NCBI RefSeq assembly: GCF_020852615.1
Contig: NZ_JADZAJ010000032.1
Span: forward strand, 1-64,000
DNA: 64,000 nt
DNA from: Nitrosomonas sp.
Lineage (GTDB): Bacteria > Pseudomonadota > Gammaproteobacteria > Burkholderiales > Nitrosomonadaceae
Reading direction: 5' to 3'
Shown: piece by piece, positions 43,726 to 53,223 of the stretch
Numbering within the stretch: the stretch's first letter is position 1
How the letters are laid out: every line of letters starts with the position of its first letter
Made by a program: the position numbers and the translations under genes
The notes under the pieces: model-generated
Databases searched by the model: none
What the model saw: the letters and a program-made list of their open reading frames with translations, nothing else
What the model was told of the DNA's origin: nothing

Positions 43726-46020
43726 TCACTGAATGTTGATACTGGCTGCCGGTGGCACACTGACCTCCACCGCCTGACCGGTTTCATCCCGCACCTGTAA
43801 ATTCTGCAACGTGATTTCTGTAGTAACAGGATTTGCGCTGACAGCCTTAAAACGCAGTACGACTGTCATTCCGGTAGGCTGATCCCGCCCGAGCTTCAGG
43901 TTGCGCATTCCGGATTTCTCTCCGCCATCCATCAGCTCCAGAACATCCGGATCGTAAGCCAGGTTCAATTCACCCAACATCAGGGAATTCTGTGTCATCA
44001 ACCTGACCGTAGCAGTAAATTCACGCCCTTTCACCACATTTTCCGGCACACGCAGCATCAGAGAAGCGGAGGAATCCCGGGCCTGTTCGACAGCTTCCCG
44101 AAACAGATCCGGCGAGGTGCCCGATAATCCGGCAGATCGGACAGCCTGACCAAGCGGCAGATTTCCCTGAGCAAATGCTCCCCCTGAAGATTCCATCGCC
44201 AGCGACTGGGGCGCGGTGTTACGGATTGCAACCGGGAGTTTTCCGGCAGCACTCGCTGTACCGGAATAGAACTCACTTTCAAAATGATTGGGTTGAGTTA
44301 CATTGCGAACAATATGCGGTGTAATCAGCAAAACAATTTCAGTTTTCCTGTGTTTTCTGGTTTGTTTGGAAAAAATATCACCCAGTATGGGGACATCCGT
44401 CAAACCGGCAATGCCTGCTTTTTCCTTACTCATATCATCCTGGATCAGCCCGGCAAGCACCTGCGTTTCGCCATCGTGTAGCTCCAGCACCGTTTCTGCC
44501 GTGCGTGTACCAATAACGATGGCTGTAGCCGCATTATCTCCGCTCCCGGATCTTTTTTCACCGAGATTGCTGCTTACTTCCAGCAGCGCTTTCAGTGTCA
44601 CTTCACTGTTGCTTCTGACAACCGGTTCCACTTCGAATTTCAGCCCGACATCAATATAAGTGGCTGAGGCGGCCGATCCGACATTAGCTGTATTGGTCAC
44701 TGTGAACACCGGCTCTTTGTTGCCAATATGAATTTTTGCCTTCTCCCGGCTTTTGACACGAATACGGGGATTAGCCAGCACATCTGCATTGGTCAGCGTT
44801 CTGCCGAAATCAATTCTGGCCTGATTGCTGATGGTGAAGCTGCGCAGCCCTTCGAATCCGGTATTTTTGATCATGCTCATTTTAACGATAGAATCGGCCG
44901 CGACCTGAGCAGGCGCCCCCACCCCCGGAACAGCACTGAATGTAACGGAATTGGGCATATTCGGCCCCAGATCCAGTGTACTGTCACGCTTCACCTCCAG
45001 TACGACCACATCCAGCATCACTTCCGGATCGGGAAAATCATTGATGGCCACCAGACGCTCCACCAGCCGGATCATCTCCAGCGTATCCCGTATCACAAAC
45101 AGGTTGAGCTTCTCGTTAATATAAATATCACGTGCCTTGACCAGCCCGCGGATCATGGCCACCATCTGTTTGACATCGGTATTGGCAACATGAAAACTGC
45201 GCACCACCAGTTCCTGATAATCTTTCTGTTTGGCAGGTGTATCCGGGTAAATCAGCAATGTATTGTTGTTGAGCACCTTGTAAGTGAGCTGATTGGTCAA
45301 CAGCATGAGCTTCAGCACATCTTCAATCGGATTATCACGAACGAAAATGGAAGCGGTCGCCTCCTGCTGCACATTACGGTCAAAAATGAAATTGATGCCG
45401 GCTGTACGGGAGATAAGCTCAAACATGGTTTTCAGCGGTGTATCACGAAACTCCATGGTGATCGGTTTTCTGAACTGTGTGATCAGGGACAGTTCCGTTG
45501 TTTCGGCCCGTGCAATGCGTTCACTTAGCGCCCTGATCAGCTTCCGTGCTTCCAGTTGCATCGGATTATCCGCCAGCACAGCCCTTATAATTTTTTCCGC
45601 ACCGTCCACATCATTATGGGCAAGCATTTCCTTTGCCTGGTTAATCTGGACAATGTGGCGACGCTCCTGATCCACCGCATCCAGCCCCTCCCGCGCACGT
45701 TTATTGTTAGCACTTATGCCCAATACACGCAGATAGCCCTGATCGGCCTGATCCAGGTTGCCGGACAGCCGGGCATTATCTGCTTCAAACAAAACCTGGC
45801 CGGTAATGGTGTCCCGCTCCCGTGCCAGAGTCGCCCCTATTTCCCGATTATCCGGTTCCTCACGGGCAGCCTGTTCCAGTTTTCCCAGTCCGTCTTCCAG
45901 CTGCCCCTCTGCAATCAGTCGTTTCCCTTCCAGAAAGGACGGGTTTCGCGTTGTCTGTAACGCACAGCCGGCAGTCAACGCAAACAGCAACAGCACGCAG
46001 ATTTTTTTCCCTGTGTTCAT
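43726..46020 (-). CDS. GspD/PilQ-like secretin with C-terminal cohesin-like domain
   Basis: 764 residues. Lipoprotein signal MNTGKKICVLLLFALTAGC (Cys19), a TPR-like helical region (about 28-180), a secretin/TonB short N domain (ITMEFRDTPLKTMFELISR), an N1 domain, and the secretin domain (about 370-600) ending VPILGDIFSKQTRKHRKTEIVLLITPHIV. The last 110 residues (LMLRVPENVVKGREFTATV, AYDPDVLELMDGGE, PTGMTVVLRFKAVSANPVTT) resemble a cohesin-type beta-sandwich, not part of classical GspD or PilQ. ATG overlaps the upstream stop (ATGA). It should form the outer-membrane gate of the cluster's pseudopilus. Confidence 0.9.
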   Translation of the reverse strand: MNTGKKICVLLLFALTAGCALQTTRNPSFLEGKRLIAEGQLEDGLGKLEQAAREEPDNREIGATLARERDTITGQVLFEADNARLSGNLDQADQGYLRVLGISANNKRAREGLDAVDQERRHIVQINQAKEMLAHNDVDGAEKIIRAVLADNPMQLEARKLIRALSERIARAETTELSLITQFRKPITMEFRDTPLKTMFELISRTAGINFIFDRNVQQEATASIFVRDNPIEDVLKLMLLTNQLTYKVLNNNTLLIYPDTPAKQKDYQELVVRSFHVANTDVKQMVAMIRGLVKARDIYINEKLNLFVIRDTLEMIRLVERLVAINDFPDPEVMLDVVVLEVKRDSTLDLGPNMPNSVTFSAVPGVGAPAQVAADSIVKMSMIKNTGFEGLRSFTISNQARIDFGRTLTNADVLANPRIRVKSREKAKIHIGNKEPVFTVTNTANVGSAASATYIDVGLKFEVEPVVRSNSEVTLKALLEVSSNLGEKRSGSGDNAATAIVIGTRTAETVLELHDGETQVLAGLIQDDMSKEKAGIAGLTDVPILGDIFSKQTRKHRKTEIVLLITPHIVRNVTQPNHFESEFYSGTASAAGKLPVAIRNTAPQSLAMESSGGAFAQGNLPLGQAVRSAGLSGTSPDLFREAVEQARDSSASLMLRVPENVVKGREFTATVRLMTQNSLMLGELNLAYDPDVLELMDGGEKSGMRNLKLGRDQPTGMTVVLRFKAVSANPVTTEITLQNLQVRDETGQAVEVSVPPAASINIQ

Positions 46021-46625
46021 TCCATCCTTCCCGGATATTCTTGTTCGATAGTCAATGTCTGTCTGACACCCAGCGGAAGATAAGTCAGTTCAATCGCGTC
46101 CTGCCGGATTCGATCAACCCGGTATTCACCATTGATACGTTCTCCCACACCGGTAATGTAATTTTGATCTTCCCGGGTAAGGAATACGCGGGTTCTCCCT
46201 TCAGAAACCACTTTACCCAGATAGGCAAACGGCAGGGGCGGCGCCGATGGCGGTGGTGTTCTCCGCCTGGCTTCTTCTTCCCGCCTGGCTTCTTCCTGCC
46301 TGGCCTGGAATGCCTGCTCATCCGGACCGGCAGATACCGCATGTTCAGGCTCCCAGGATATCGCTGCAAAAATATCATCTGCTCTGGCACTGAATTGTCG
46401 CTTTCCCAGCTGATTCAGCTGGTCGGCAGACAATGTTTCATGTATCTGCCGGGTTTGTCCGGCAATCCCTCTCCCGGCAGAAGATTCTGTCGCCGGTACC
46501 ACCGCCTGTACCACATCATTCACCGACAATTCCGCCTCATCCTCCACCAGCAGCGCAGCCACCACCGTTGCCGCCAGCGCGCCCCAGAGAATTAATTTTT
46601 GATAGAAAGGAGTACTGCTGGCCAT
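46017..46625 (-). CDS. PilP/GspC-like periplasmic connector
   Basis: 202 residues: one N-terminal membrane segment (about 12-28, LWGALAATVVAALLV), a linker with an Arg/Glu-rich run (about 85-105, QARQEEARREEEARRR) and a C-terminal domain PPLPFAYLGKVVSEGRTRVFL...VGERINGEYRVDRIRQDAIELTY. This is the homology-region domain of GspC and PilP that binds the secretin N0 domain. Unlike pilus PilP it is not a lipoprotein. It overlaps the secretin gene by 4 nt. Confidence 0.82.
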   Translation of the reverse strand: MASSTPFYQKLILWGALAATVVAALLVEDEAELSVNDVVQAVVPATESSAGRGIAGQTRQIHETLSADQLNQLGKRQFSARADDIFAAISWEPEHAVSAGPDEQAFQARQEEARREEEARRRTPPPSAPPLPFAYLGKVVSEGRTRVFLTREDQNYITGVGERINGEYRVDRIRQDAIELTYLPLGVRQTLTIEQEYPGRME

Positions 46626-46654
46626 ATCAGATACGTTTACCGGAAAATATCTGC

Positions 46655-47209
46655 TCAGTAATCATTCAAATAAAGATGCATGTTCAGACGCGCCTCCACT
46701 CTGCCAGCCTGTATGGTTTCGCGCCTGATGCTGATATCAGTCAGCGCCAGGGTCGGTACAGACTGCAAGGCGCCGGCAATAAAAGCACGAATCTGGGGAT
46801 ACGTGCCACGCAACGGCAACTGGATTTCGTAACGCACCAGTTTTGATTCTTTTTCCATCATCAGCCGGTAATCGCTGCTGTTGAGCTCTATACCGTTTTC
46901 TCTGGCGATTCTGTCCAGTTCACTGATCCAGTAAGGTGAAGAATCGCTGCGCGGCAGAAAATCATAAAATACCTGTAAAGCCTGGTTATCGTTCAGCCCG
47001 GTTCGTCCGGAAGCATCCGGCCGAGCTTGTTGCATGGCTTCCACTCTGCTTTTCAGCTCTTGCAAAGCCTGCTTCTGTGGCAGTACTGCCGCCACGAAAA
47101 ATACCAGAGCCAGCATGAACAGCCCTGCCCCTGCCCTGCCAGCGGTTCCCAGACGGGTAACGTGCCAGCGTGCCCTGATCCACCCGTTTCCTAAAGCGAT
47201 TCGTGCCAC
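46655..47209 (-). CDS. PilO/GspM-like inner-membrane protein
   Basis: 184 residues. One membrane segment (about 27-44, AGLFMLALVFFVAAVLP), a coiled coil (about 45-65) and a periplasmic ferredoxin-like domain with VRYEIQLPLRGTYPQIRAFIAGALQ, the PilO-type pattern. It overlaps the PilN-like gene upstream by 19 nt. It is presumed to pair with the PilN-like protein. Confidence 0.85.
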   Translation of the reverse strand: MARIALGNGWIRARWHVTRLGTAGRAGAGLFMLALVFFVAAVLPQKQALQELKSRVEAMQQARPDASGRTGLNDNQALQVFYDFLPRSDSSPYWISELDRIARENGIELNSSDYRLMMEKESKLVRYEIQLPLRGTYPQIRAFIAGALQSVPTLALTDISIRRETIQAGRVEARLNMHLYLNDY

Positions 47210-47727
47210 GTTGCAATAACCGAAAAAACAACAGGATGACGCGGGTGGTCCTGTCTGGTTTTATAACTGGCCAGGTGGGCATTCTTCAGGGCCGGCTCCC
47301 GTTCGAGTGCCTGGACATATTCCACCAGAGCGGCAAGATTACGCGCCTCGCCGGTAATGCGAATCGTTTTCCCGGAAACACCGGGCTGCAGCGACAACAG
47401 CGCAACCCCCTTGCTGTCGGCCATCTCCAGTGAATCAAACAGCTTCTCCCATGGCAGATTGAGCTGATGCAGGATGCCATCCACCTGTTTGAGCTCCTGC
47501 TGTGTCGCTTTACTGATCCTCGCTACCGGTGTTCTGGGTTGCCTGATATGTTTCTGCTGCAGGGTAATCCGTGCCTCGCGTGCTTCCCAGTAGGCAATTT
47601 TTGACATGGTCTGTTTAAGCAGATACACCGCTGACAGCAGCAGCACGACACCGGCAGCCAGCAGCAGATAGTCCAGCAGTGGAATCTGCTGCTTGCGGTA
47701 GGGAAAACTCAGTTTCAGGCTACGCAT
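47191..47727 (-). CDS. PilN-like inner-membrane protein
   Basis: 178 residues from ATG 47727, overlapping the upstream stop by 8 nt. The N-terminus RSLKLSFPYRKQQIPLLDYL takes the place of the PilN INLLP motif. One membrane segment (about 20-38, LLLAAGVVLLLSAVYLL), a coiled coil and a periplasmic PilN/GspL-like domain (LLSLQPGVSGKTIRITGEARNLAALVEYVQALE). Longer in-frame extensions upstream run inside the previous gene and look spurious. Confidence 0.82.
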   Translation of the reverse strand: MRSLKLSFPYRKQQIPLLDYLLLAAGVVLLLSAVYLLKQTMSKIAYWEAREARITLQQKHIRQPRTPVARISKATQQELKQVDGILHQLNLPWEKLFDSLEMADSKGVALLSLQPGVSGKTIRITGEARNLAALVEYVQALEREPALKNAHLASYKTRQDHPRHPVVFSVIATWHESL

Positions 47728-48559
47728 GATCCCGCCTGTCGCCTGATTCGCCCGGGAAGTGCACAGGTATGGGAAATTCTTCCTTCGACAGACAGATAAA
47801 CTGCCAGCGAAGAACAGATTCCGGTAACAGCCCGGTAAACCCGGGAGCAAATACATAAACCGGCCCGGCTGCCTCTGCCAAACCGGAAGCAATTGATTCC
47901 AGCTCCAGTGCTGATAATAATTCTTCCTGCAGATGTTTCACTATTCTCTGGTTACGCACACAGCACCAGATACCCTCCCGTTGCGAGACCAGGCAGAATC
48001 GCCCGGTCTCCACCAGAACAAACCATATCTGCTTTCCAGTCAGCTGCTTTGACCCGTGATCAAATGCCGCAGCAAGATAAGGCTCTGTTCGCACCAGTCG
48101 GATTTCAAGCCGCCGGACAAGTGCTTCCAGTCCGGATTGCAGATCACGTGCGATAGCTGCACACCATGCCCCGCCGCAAGGATCCCAGGCACTCAGGCTC
48201 AGCTCCCAGTCGTCAATACGTTCACCATAAATTTCACGCATCTGAAAACCGGCATAAGCCATCAGCTCATCCGGATTTGCCAGAGAAGGCTGGGGAGCAA
48301 TTACCCCGTAACGCACAAAATGATTGGATAACACGACGTGCAACTCTGCACCGCGCCTGAAATCTCCATCCACTTGCGCGAGCATCTGTTCCAGCAATTG
48401 CAGAGGCGCTTTCCACTGTTGTCTTGAATCATCTTCCTGAACACACACGCCTGATTGCCTGAACTGCTGCACAGGCCTGATACCACGTGCAAACCCCGCC
48501 AGACTGACCTGATCCGGCGCCAGAAAGGCCTGAATTCGATTACGCCACAACAGTGACAC
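47720..48559 (-). CDS. PilM/GspL-like cytoplasmic platform protein
   Basis: 279 residues without membrane segment or signal. It occupies the PilM position before the PilN-like gene. Patterns such as GAELHVVLSNHFVRYGVIAP, QIWFVLVETGRFCLV and EEFPIPVHF suggest the actin-like cytoplasmic fold of GspL/PilM, but ATP-site motifs are not evident. It is the least conserved member, and the assignment rests mainly on gene order. It overlaps gspE by 20 nt. Confidence 0.65.
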   Translation of the reverse strand: MSLLWRNRIQAFLAPDQVSLAGFARGIRPVQQFRQSGVCVQEDDSRQQWKAPLQLLEQMLAQVDGDFRRGAELHVVLSNHFVRYGVIAPQPSLANPDELMAYAGFQMREIYGERIDDWELSLSAWDPCGGAWCAAIARDLQSGLEALVRRLEIRLVRTEPYLAAAFDHGSKQLTGKQIWFVLVETGRFCLVSQREGIWCCVRNQRIVKHLQEELLSALELESIASGLAEAAGPVYVFAPGFTGLLPESVLRWQFICLSKEEFPIPVHFPGESGDRRDHA

Positions 48560-50231
48560 GATTGGCCTCCTGCAGGCTGGTTTGTCCGCTTTTCACCAGA
48601 TCCAGTGCGGCTTCACGCAAAAAACGGGTGCCGTTCAGCCGGGCCGCCTCTTTGATGCGGCGAATGGGTGCCTGTGCTACGATCAGTTCACGGATCTCAT
48701 CGTTCAACAGCAATATTTCGGCAATCGCACTGCGCCCGCGATAACCACTGCCACGACACTGTCCGCAGCCTCTGGCTGAACGGAAATCAAACTGCTCTGC
48801 CTGGTCGGGAGAGATTCCCGATTCCCCGATCATCTGCTGATCCGGCCGCTCTGCCACCCTGCAACTGGTACACAGCAGACGCACCAGCCGCTGCGCCACA
48901 ATACCGTTCAACGCTGAAACAAAACTGTAGGGGTCCACACCCATATGCGCAAACCGGCCGATAACATCAAACACGTTATTGGCATGCACCGTGGTAAAGA
49001 CAAGATGCCCGGTCAGCGCTGCCTGAATGGCAATCTGTGCTGTCTCTGCATCGCGGATTTCACCCACCATGATTTTGTCCGGATCGTGCCGCAAGATCGA
49101 ACGCAGACCACGGGCAAAAGTCAGCCCTTTTTTCTCATTAACCGGAATCTGCAGCACACCGGGCAACTGATATTCAATCGGATCCTCGATAGTAATGATC
49201 TTGTCCTGACCGTGATTGACTTCCGAGATGGCAGCATAGAGTGAAGTCGTCTTGCCGCTGCCGGTCGGTCCGGTCACCAGCAACATGCCGTACGGCTCCG
49301 AGCCAAGGCGACGCATACTGGCAATGGCCGTGGCATTAAATCCCAGCTGGTTCAGGGTCAGCCCTTCAACATGATCGGTCAGCGCCTGGCGATCCAGTAT
49401 CCGCAACACGGCATCTTCCCCGAAAATGCTGGGCATGACTGATACCCGAAAATCGATCTCTCTTCCCTGGATGGATACCTTGAAACGGCCATCCTGCGGA
49501 ATGCGGCGCTCGGCAATATCCAGATCCGACATGACCTTGATGCGGGAAATCACCTGCTCGGCAAGATCAACCCCCGGCATTGTGCCAATGCCGGTCAGTA
49601 CGCCGTCGATCCGGTATTTAATAGACAAGGCCCCCGGTACGGTTTCCAGATGAATATCACTTGCCTGCGACTTGTGTGCATCATACAGGGTCGAATGCAC
49701 CAGGCGCACCACCTGACTGGTACCCTCGTGGATTGTTTTGAGCGATAACTCTTCGATGCCGGTTCGGGCCAGATTTTCCTGCGCGGAGGGCAGCACATTA
49801 TCCATCGCGCGCATGTTCTGCTCCTGCTGCGTAAAAAAAGCAGCCAGATCAGCCGGGTGCACGAGATGCCATAATGCCCCTGCCGGCACATATTCCTCTG
49901 CCCAGTCACGCAGCCCCGGCCGGAACGGATCACTTACCGCAAGCAGATATGACTGATCTGCCTTTTGCAGCAACACACATTCATGCCTGGCAGCCAGTGC
50001 AAAAGACAGCCGCTCAAAAGCCGGCTGCAACCCGTGCAGATCGTTCATCGCCAGTACCGGCATGCGCAGCACATCACCCAGTACAGCCATCAGGGCATCC
50101 GGCGTGCCCTGCCAGGTTTCTTCCAGCACCCTGACCAGGGTGGTATGGCGGGCAACCGCCTGTTCGTGCGCCTGGCTGAGTATGCCCGGATCGATCACCG
50201 GTCTGTCCGGTAAAACCGTATTTCCCTGCAT
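48540..50231 (-). CDS. gspE: GspE/PilB-type secretion ATPase
   Basis: 563 residues. An N-terminal N1E-like domain (about 1-130) and the hexameric ATPase core: Walker A GPTGSGKTTSLYAAI, Asp box ITIEDPIEYQLPG, Walker B IMVGEIRDAETA, and His box TGHLVFTTVHANN. A zinc-binding insert has CTSC and CGQC pairs about 40 residues apart, as in GspE and PilB. It powers pseudopilus assembly through GspF. Its ATG overlaps the gspF stop (TGATG). Confidence 0.95.
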   Translation of the reverse strand: MQGNTVLPDRPVIDPGILSQAHEQAVARHTTLVRVLEETWQGTPDALMAVLGDVLRMPVLAMNDLHGLQPAFERLSFALAARHECVLLQKADQSYLLAVSDPFRPGLRDWAEEYVPAGALWHLVHPADLAAFFTQQEQNMRAMDNVLPSAQENLARTGIEELSLKTIHEGTSQVVRLVHSTLYDAHKSQASDIHLETVPGALSIKYRIDGVLTGIGTMPGVDLAEQVISRIKVMSDLDIAERRIPQDGRFKVSIQGREIDFRVSVMPSIFGEDAVLRILDRQALTDHVEGLTLNQLGFNATAIASMRRLGSEPYGMLLVTGPTGSGKTTSLYAAISEVNHGQDKIITIEDPIEYQLPGVLQIPVNEKKGLTFARGLRSILRHDPDKIMVGEIRDAETAQIAIQAALTGHLVFTTVHANNVFDVIGRFAHMGVDPYSFVSALNGIVAQRLVRLLCTSCRVAERPDQQMIGESGISPDQAEQFDFRSARGCGQCRGSGYRGRSAIAEILLLNDEIRELIVAQAPIRRIKEAARLNGTRFLREAALDLVKSGQTSLQEANRVTVVA

Positions 50232-51415
50232 CAGTTGATACTCCCGGCCAGCTCAAAAATCGGTAAATACATAAGAATGATGATGCCGCCGATCACGGTT
50301 CCGATGACTGCCATCAGTAGCGGTTCAATCAGTTTTGTCATCCATTCAACCCAGCGACCGATTTCCTCATCATGAAAGTTACCGATACGTTCCATCATGT
50401 CACCCATCATTCCGGTGCGCTCGCCCACCCGCAGCATGCGGTTTCCCACGGCTGTAGTCAGCCCTGCACGCTGCATTGCGCTGGAAATGGTTTGACCTTC
50501 ACGAATAAGTGCAGCTGCCGTTTTGACTCGCGGGCGAAAATGAGGCTGCAACAGGTCGCTGACCATTTCCAGCGCCTGTGTCACGGGGATACCGCCACGC
50601 AGCAGCATACCCAGGGTTTTGTAAAACCGGGCAAGCTGATAAATCCGCATTCGCTCACCGATTGCCGGAATACGCCAGACTGCCTGCAACAGATATGCCC
50701 GGATCTGCGGCTGGGAAAAAGTATAAAACGCAGCCACCAGAAAAATAGCTGCTGCTCCTGCCAGCAGCCAGCCGTTTTTCTGAACCAGATGCCCCCATTC
50801 AATCAGCAGCATCGACATCCATGGCAGATCCGTCCCCATATCTTCATAAATGGCGCTGAATCTGGGCACCACGAAAACCAGCAGAAAGATTGCCACCAGC
50901 CCTCCCAGCACCAGTAGCAGAGCCGGATAAATGGATGCCCCCACCAGTTTTTTACGCACCAGATCCATTTGCGACTGATAGATAAGGTAGCGTGTCAGCG
51001 CCTCACCCAGATCACCTGTCTGCTCACTGGCACGAATGGTAGCGACATACAGCGGCGGAAATACCTGCGGATAGGATTCCAGTGCACGCGAGAGTGTCAT
51101 TCCCTCGCGCAACCGCGCCAGTATTTGCTGCAGCAGCTCACGTATCACACTGTCTTCTTCCTTCTCAACCAGTGTTTCGATTCCTTCCACCAGACTCAAA
51201 CCGGCGGTGAGCAGGGCAAGCAACTCCTGGGAAAAATTGGATAACGGAAATGTGTGGCCTGATCTGGGCAGCAGGCCTGAAAAATTCCGCCGGACACTCA
51301 GGACCACGCCTCCCCGGGCACGGATCCGGTTACGCACCTCAGCTTCGCTGGCCGCCTCAAGCTCGAGCAACACAGTTCCTTTCCCGGACAGCAAGGCTCT
51401 AACCGTATAGCGCAT
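50231..51415 (-). CDS. gspF: GspF/PilC-type inner-membrane platform protein
   Basis: 394 residues with two homologous cytoplasmic helical bundles (about 60-165 and 260-365) and three membrane segments (about 165-190, ASIYPALLLVLGGLVAIFLLVF; about 220-240; about 370-390 MAVIGTVIGGIIILMYLPIF). The repeat motif FSQELLALLTAGLSLVEGIE is matched by FYKTLGMLLRGGIPVTQALE. It is the rotor-like base of the pseudopilus. Confidence 0.95.
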   Translation of the reverse strand: MRYTVRALLSGKGTVLLELEAASEAEVRNRIRARGGVVLSVRRNFSGLLPRSGHTFPLSNFSQELLALLTAGLSLVEGIETLVEKEEDSVIRELLQQILARLREGMTLSRALESYPQVFPPLYVATIRASEQTGDLGEALTRYLIYQSQMDLVRKKLVGASIYPALLLVLGGLVAIFLLVFVVPRFSAIYEDMGTDLPWMSMLLIEWGHLVQKNGWLLAGAAAIFLVAAFYTFSQPQIRAYLLQAVWRIPAIGERMRIYQLARFYKTLGMLLRGGIPVTQALEMVSDLLQPHFRPRVKTAAALIREGQTISSAMQRAGLTTAVGNRMLRVGERTGMMGDMMERIGNFHDEEIGRWVEWMTKLIEPLLMAVIGTVIGGIIILMYLPIFELAGSIN

Positions 51416-51433
51416 CAGTCGTATCGACTGCTG

Positions 51434-51982
51434 TTACCAGTTGGTAATATCCGCATCCTCACCACTCCCTCCGGGCTGACCATCCTTACCGAAGGAAAAC
51501 AGATCAAAATCGCTCTGTGTACCCGGATATTTATACTGATAGGGTTTGCCCCACGGATCTGCCGGTAACCGCTTGCTTAAATACGGTCCCTGCCATTTCG
51601 GTTCGCTGGCCGGCGCCGTGATCAGTGCATTCAACCCTTGCTCGGTCGTGGGATACGTCCCGACATCCAGCCGATACTGATGCAGTGCCTTTTCCAGAGA
51701 ATCAATCTGTGCCTGTGCCATTTTGACTTCGGATTTACCTACCTGTGAAAAATACCTGGGGCCGACATACGCTGCCAGCAGACCGATGATTACCATAACA
51801 ACCAGCAGCTCAAGCAGGGTAAATCCGCGTTCACAACCTCCGCATAATCCGGCAGAACGCTGATTTATTCCACCGGCACGTGGAACACCGTAACGCAGCG
51901 AACCGGATTGATTCACTTCATTTGCAACGGGGCCCAGTAATTTAATCAGCACCTTTCCGGTATTTTTTAATATTTGCTTCAT
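51434..51982 (-). CDS. gspG: Major pseudopilin GspG with unusually long leader
   Basis: 182 residues. The prepilin-peptidase site ERG/FTLLELLVVMVIIGLLAAYV is followed by canonical GspG features: YRLDVGTYPTTEQGLNALI, PLSK-type YLSKRLPADPWGKPYQY and the Ca-site-like FDLFSFGKDGQPGGSGEDAD. Oddly, about 53 residues precede the cleavage site, where 5-10 are usual. ATG 51982 has AAGGA 10 nt upstream, so the long leader may be real; internal GTG codons are alternatives. It is the first gene of the minus-strand secretion cluster. Confidence 0.93.
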   Translation of the reverse strand: MKQILKNTGKVLIKLLGPVANEVNQSGSLRYGVPRAGGINQRSAGLCGGCERGFTLLELLVVMVIIGLLAAYVGPRYFSQVGKSEVKMAQAQIDSLEKALHQYRLDVGTYPTTEQGLNALITAPASEPKWQGPYLSKRLPADPWGKPYQYKYPGTQSDFDLFSFGKDGQPGGSGEDADITNW

Positions 51983-52303
51983 AGTTCAAATATCCTTGAA
52001 TTGAGATTTTTCTGGAACATTCCCGGCACAGGAATGGACAGGCAGGAGGAACATAGCTCAAAAATCAGGAAATATCAGGGGATAATTGGCCTGCTCATCA
52101 GGATTGATAGCCAGGAAGAGGCAGAAAACTGTTCTGCTCCACGACAGTAAGGCTCTAACCTATTTCAGGCTCAGTATAGTAGAGTTGCGCTCCATCCCGG
52201 TCAAGCGGGAAAATATGACATTTACTTCTGAAATCAGATCACTTTCACCCGCAACAGCCAGCGGAAGTACAATACCTCCCAACTTATCCGGAAAACGCAG
52301 CTG
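51983..52303. promoter_or_regulatory. Divergent intergenic region gspG/dapF
   Basis: This 321-bp gap must carry promoters for the secretion cluster (minus) and dapF (plus). A TATAGT at 52175-52180 could be a dapF -10 box but has no good -35. A 29-codon frame, ATG 52215 to TGA 52304, ends on the dapF start (TGATG) but does not look like a known protein. I find no riboswitch or strong palindrome. Confidence 0.35.
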
Positions 52304-53155
52304 ATGAAACTGAAATTTACAAAAATGCATGGCTTGGGAAATGATTTCATTGTCATTGATGCCATCAGCCAACCTGTTTCCCCCGACTCCCTGGATCCCG
52401 CCACAGTGCGCCGGCTGGCAGATCGTCATTTTGGCATCGGTTTCGATCAGTTGTTAATCGTGGAAAAGGCCAGAGAAGGCGGGGATTTTCGCTACCGTAT
52501 TTTCAATGCCGATGGGGGAGAAGTGGAACAATGCGGCAATGGGGCTCGCTGTTTCGCCCGCTTTGTGCATGACCGCAACCTGACCCGCAAAAGTACCATC
52601 CATGTTGAAACCGCACGCGGCATCATCATGCCGACAATCGAGGATAACGATGAAGTGACAGTCAACATGGGAATTCCCCGGTTTGAGCCAGCACAGATTC
52701 CTTTTAAGGTTGCACAGCGTGCGCCTGTTTACCCGCTACAGATCGGTAACAGCATAATTGAAATCTCTGTTGTCTCAATGGGGAACCCGCATGCCGTACA
52801 AATTGTGCCTGACATCGATCTGGCACCAGTCACAGGCGAAGGCCCGGTTATTGAGTCCCACCCGTTTTTCCCTGAAAAAGTGAATGCCGGTTTCATGCAG
52901 ATTGTCGATCGCACCCATATCCGGCTGCGCGTATTTGAGCGCGGAACCGGTGAAACACTGGCTTGCGGAACAGGTGCTTGCGCAGCGGTCGTCAGCGGTA
53001 TTATTCGTGGCGTACTGGATTCCGAAGTACAGGTGGCAATGCGGGGCGGCAACCTGCGTATCCGCTGGGAAGGAGAAAATCAGCCGGTCTGGATGACAGG
53101 GCCGGCCGTTTCCGTATTTGAAGGCACTATCGACCTGCAGACATTGCAGCAATAA
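52304..53155 (+). CDS. dapF: Diaminopimelate epimerase
   Basis: 283 residues. The two catalytic cysteines are in [16 protein letters not shown] (C77) and in [12 protein letters not shown] (about 224), and the N-terminus [16 protein letters not shown] is the family signature. It converts LL- to meso-diaminopimelate for lysine and peptidoglycan. A putative ABC exporter gene follows 68 bp downstream. Confidence 0.97.
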   Translation: MKLKFTKMHGLGNDFIVIDAISQPVSPDSLDPATVRRLADRHFGIGFDQLLIVEKAREGGDFRYRIFNADGGEVEQCGNGARCFARFVHDRNLTRKSTIHVETARGIIMPTIEDNDEVTVNMGIPRFEPAQIPFKVAQRAPVYPLQIGNSIIEISVVSMGNPHAVQIVPDIDLAPVTGEGPVIESHPFFPEKVNAGFMQIVDRTHIRLRVFERGTGETLACGTGACAAVVSGIIRGVLDSEVQVAMRGGNLRIRWEGENQPVWMTGPAVSVFEGTIDLQTLQQ

Positions 53156-53223
53156 TAGCCACCAGCCTCCCGTCATATCTTTAACATCACGTCTTCAATC
53201 CGGACCAATTCACCCGCTCCATC

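Noticed and set aside
52215-52304. 29-codon frame ending on the dapF start (TGATG)
   Set aside because: The coupling geometry is suggestive, but the peptide is low in information, has no lipobox (so is not the small lipoprotein sometimes found before dapF) and the ribosome site is weak.
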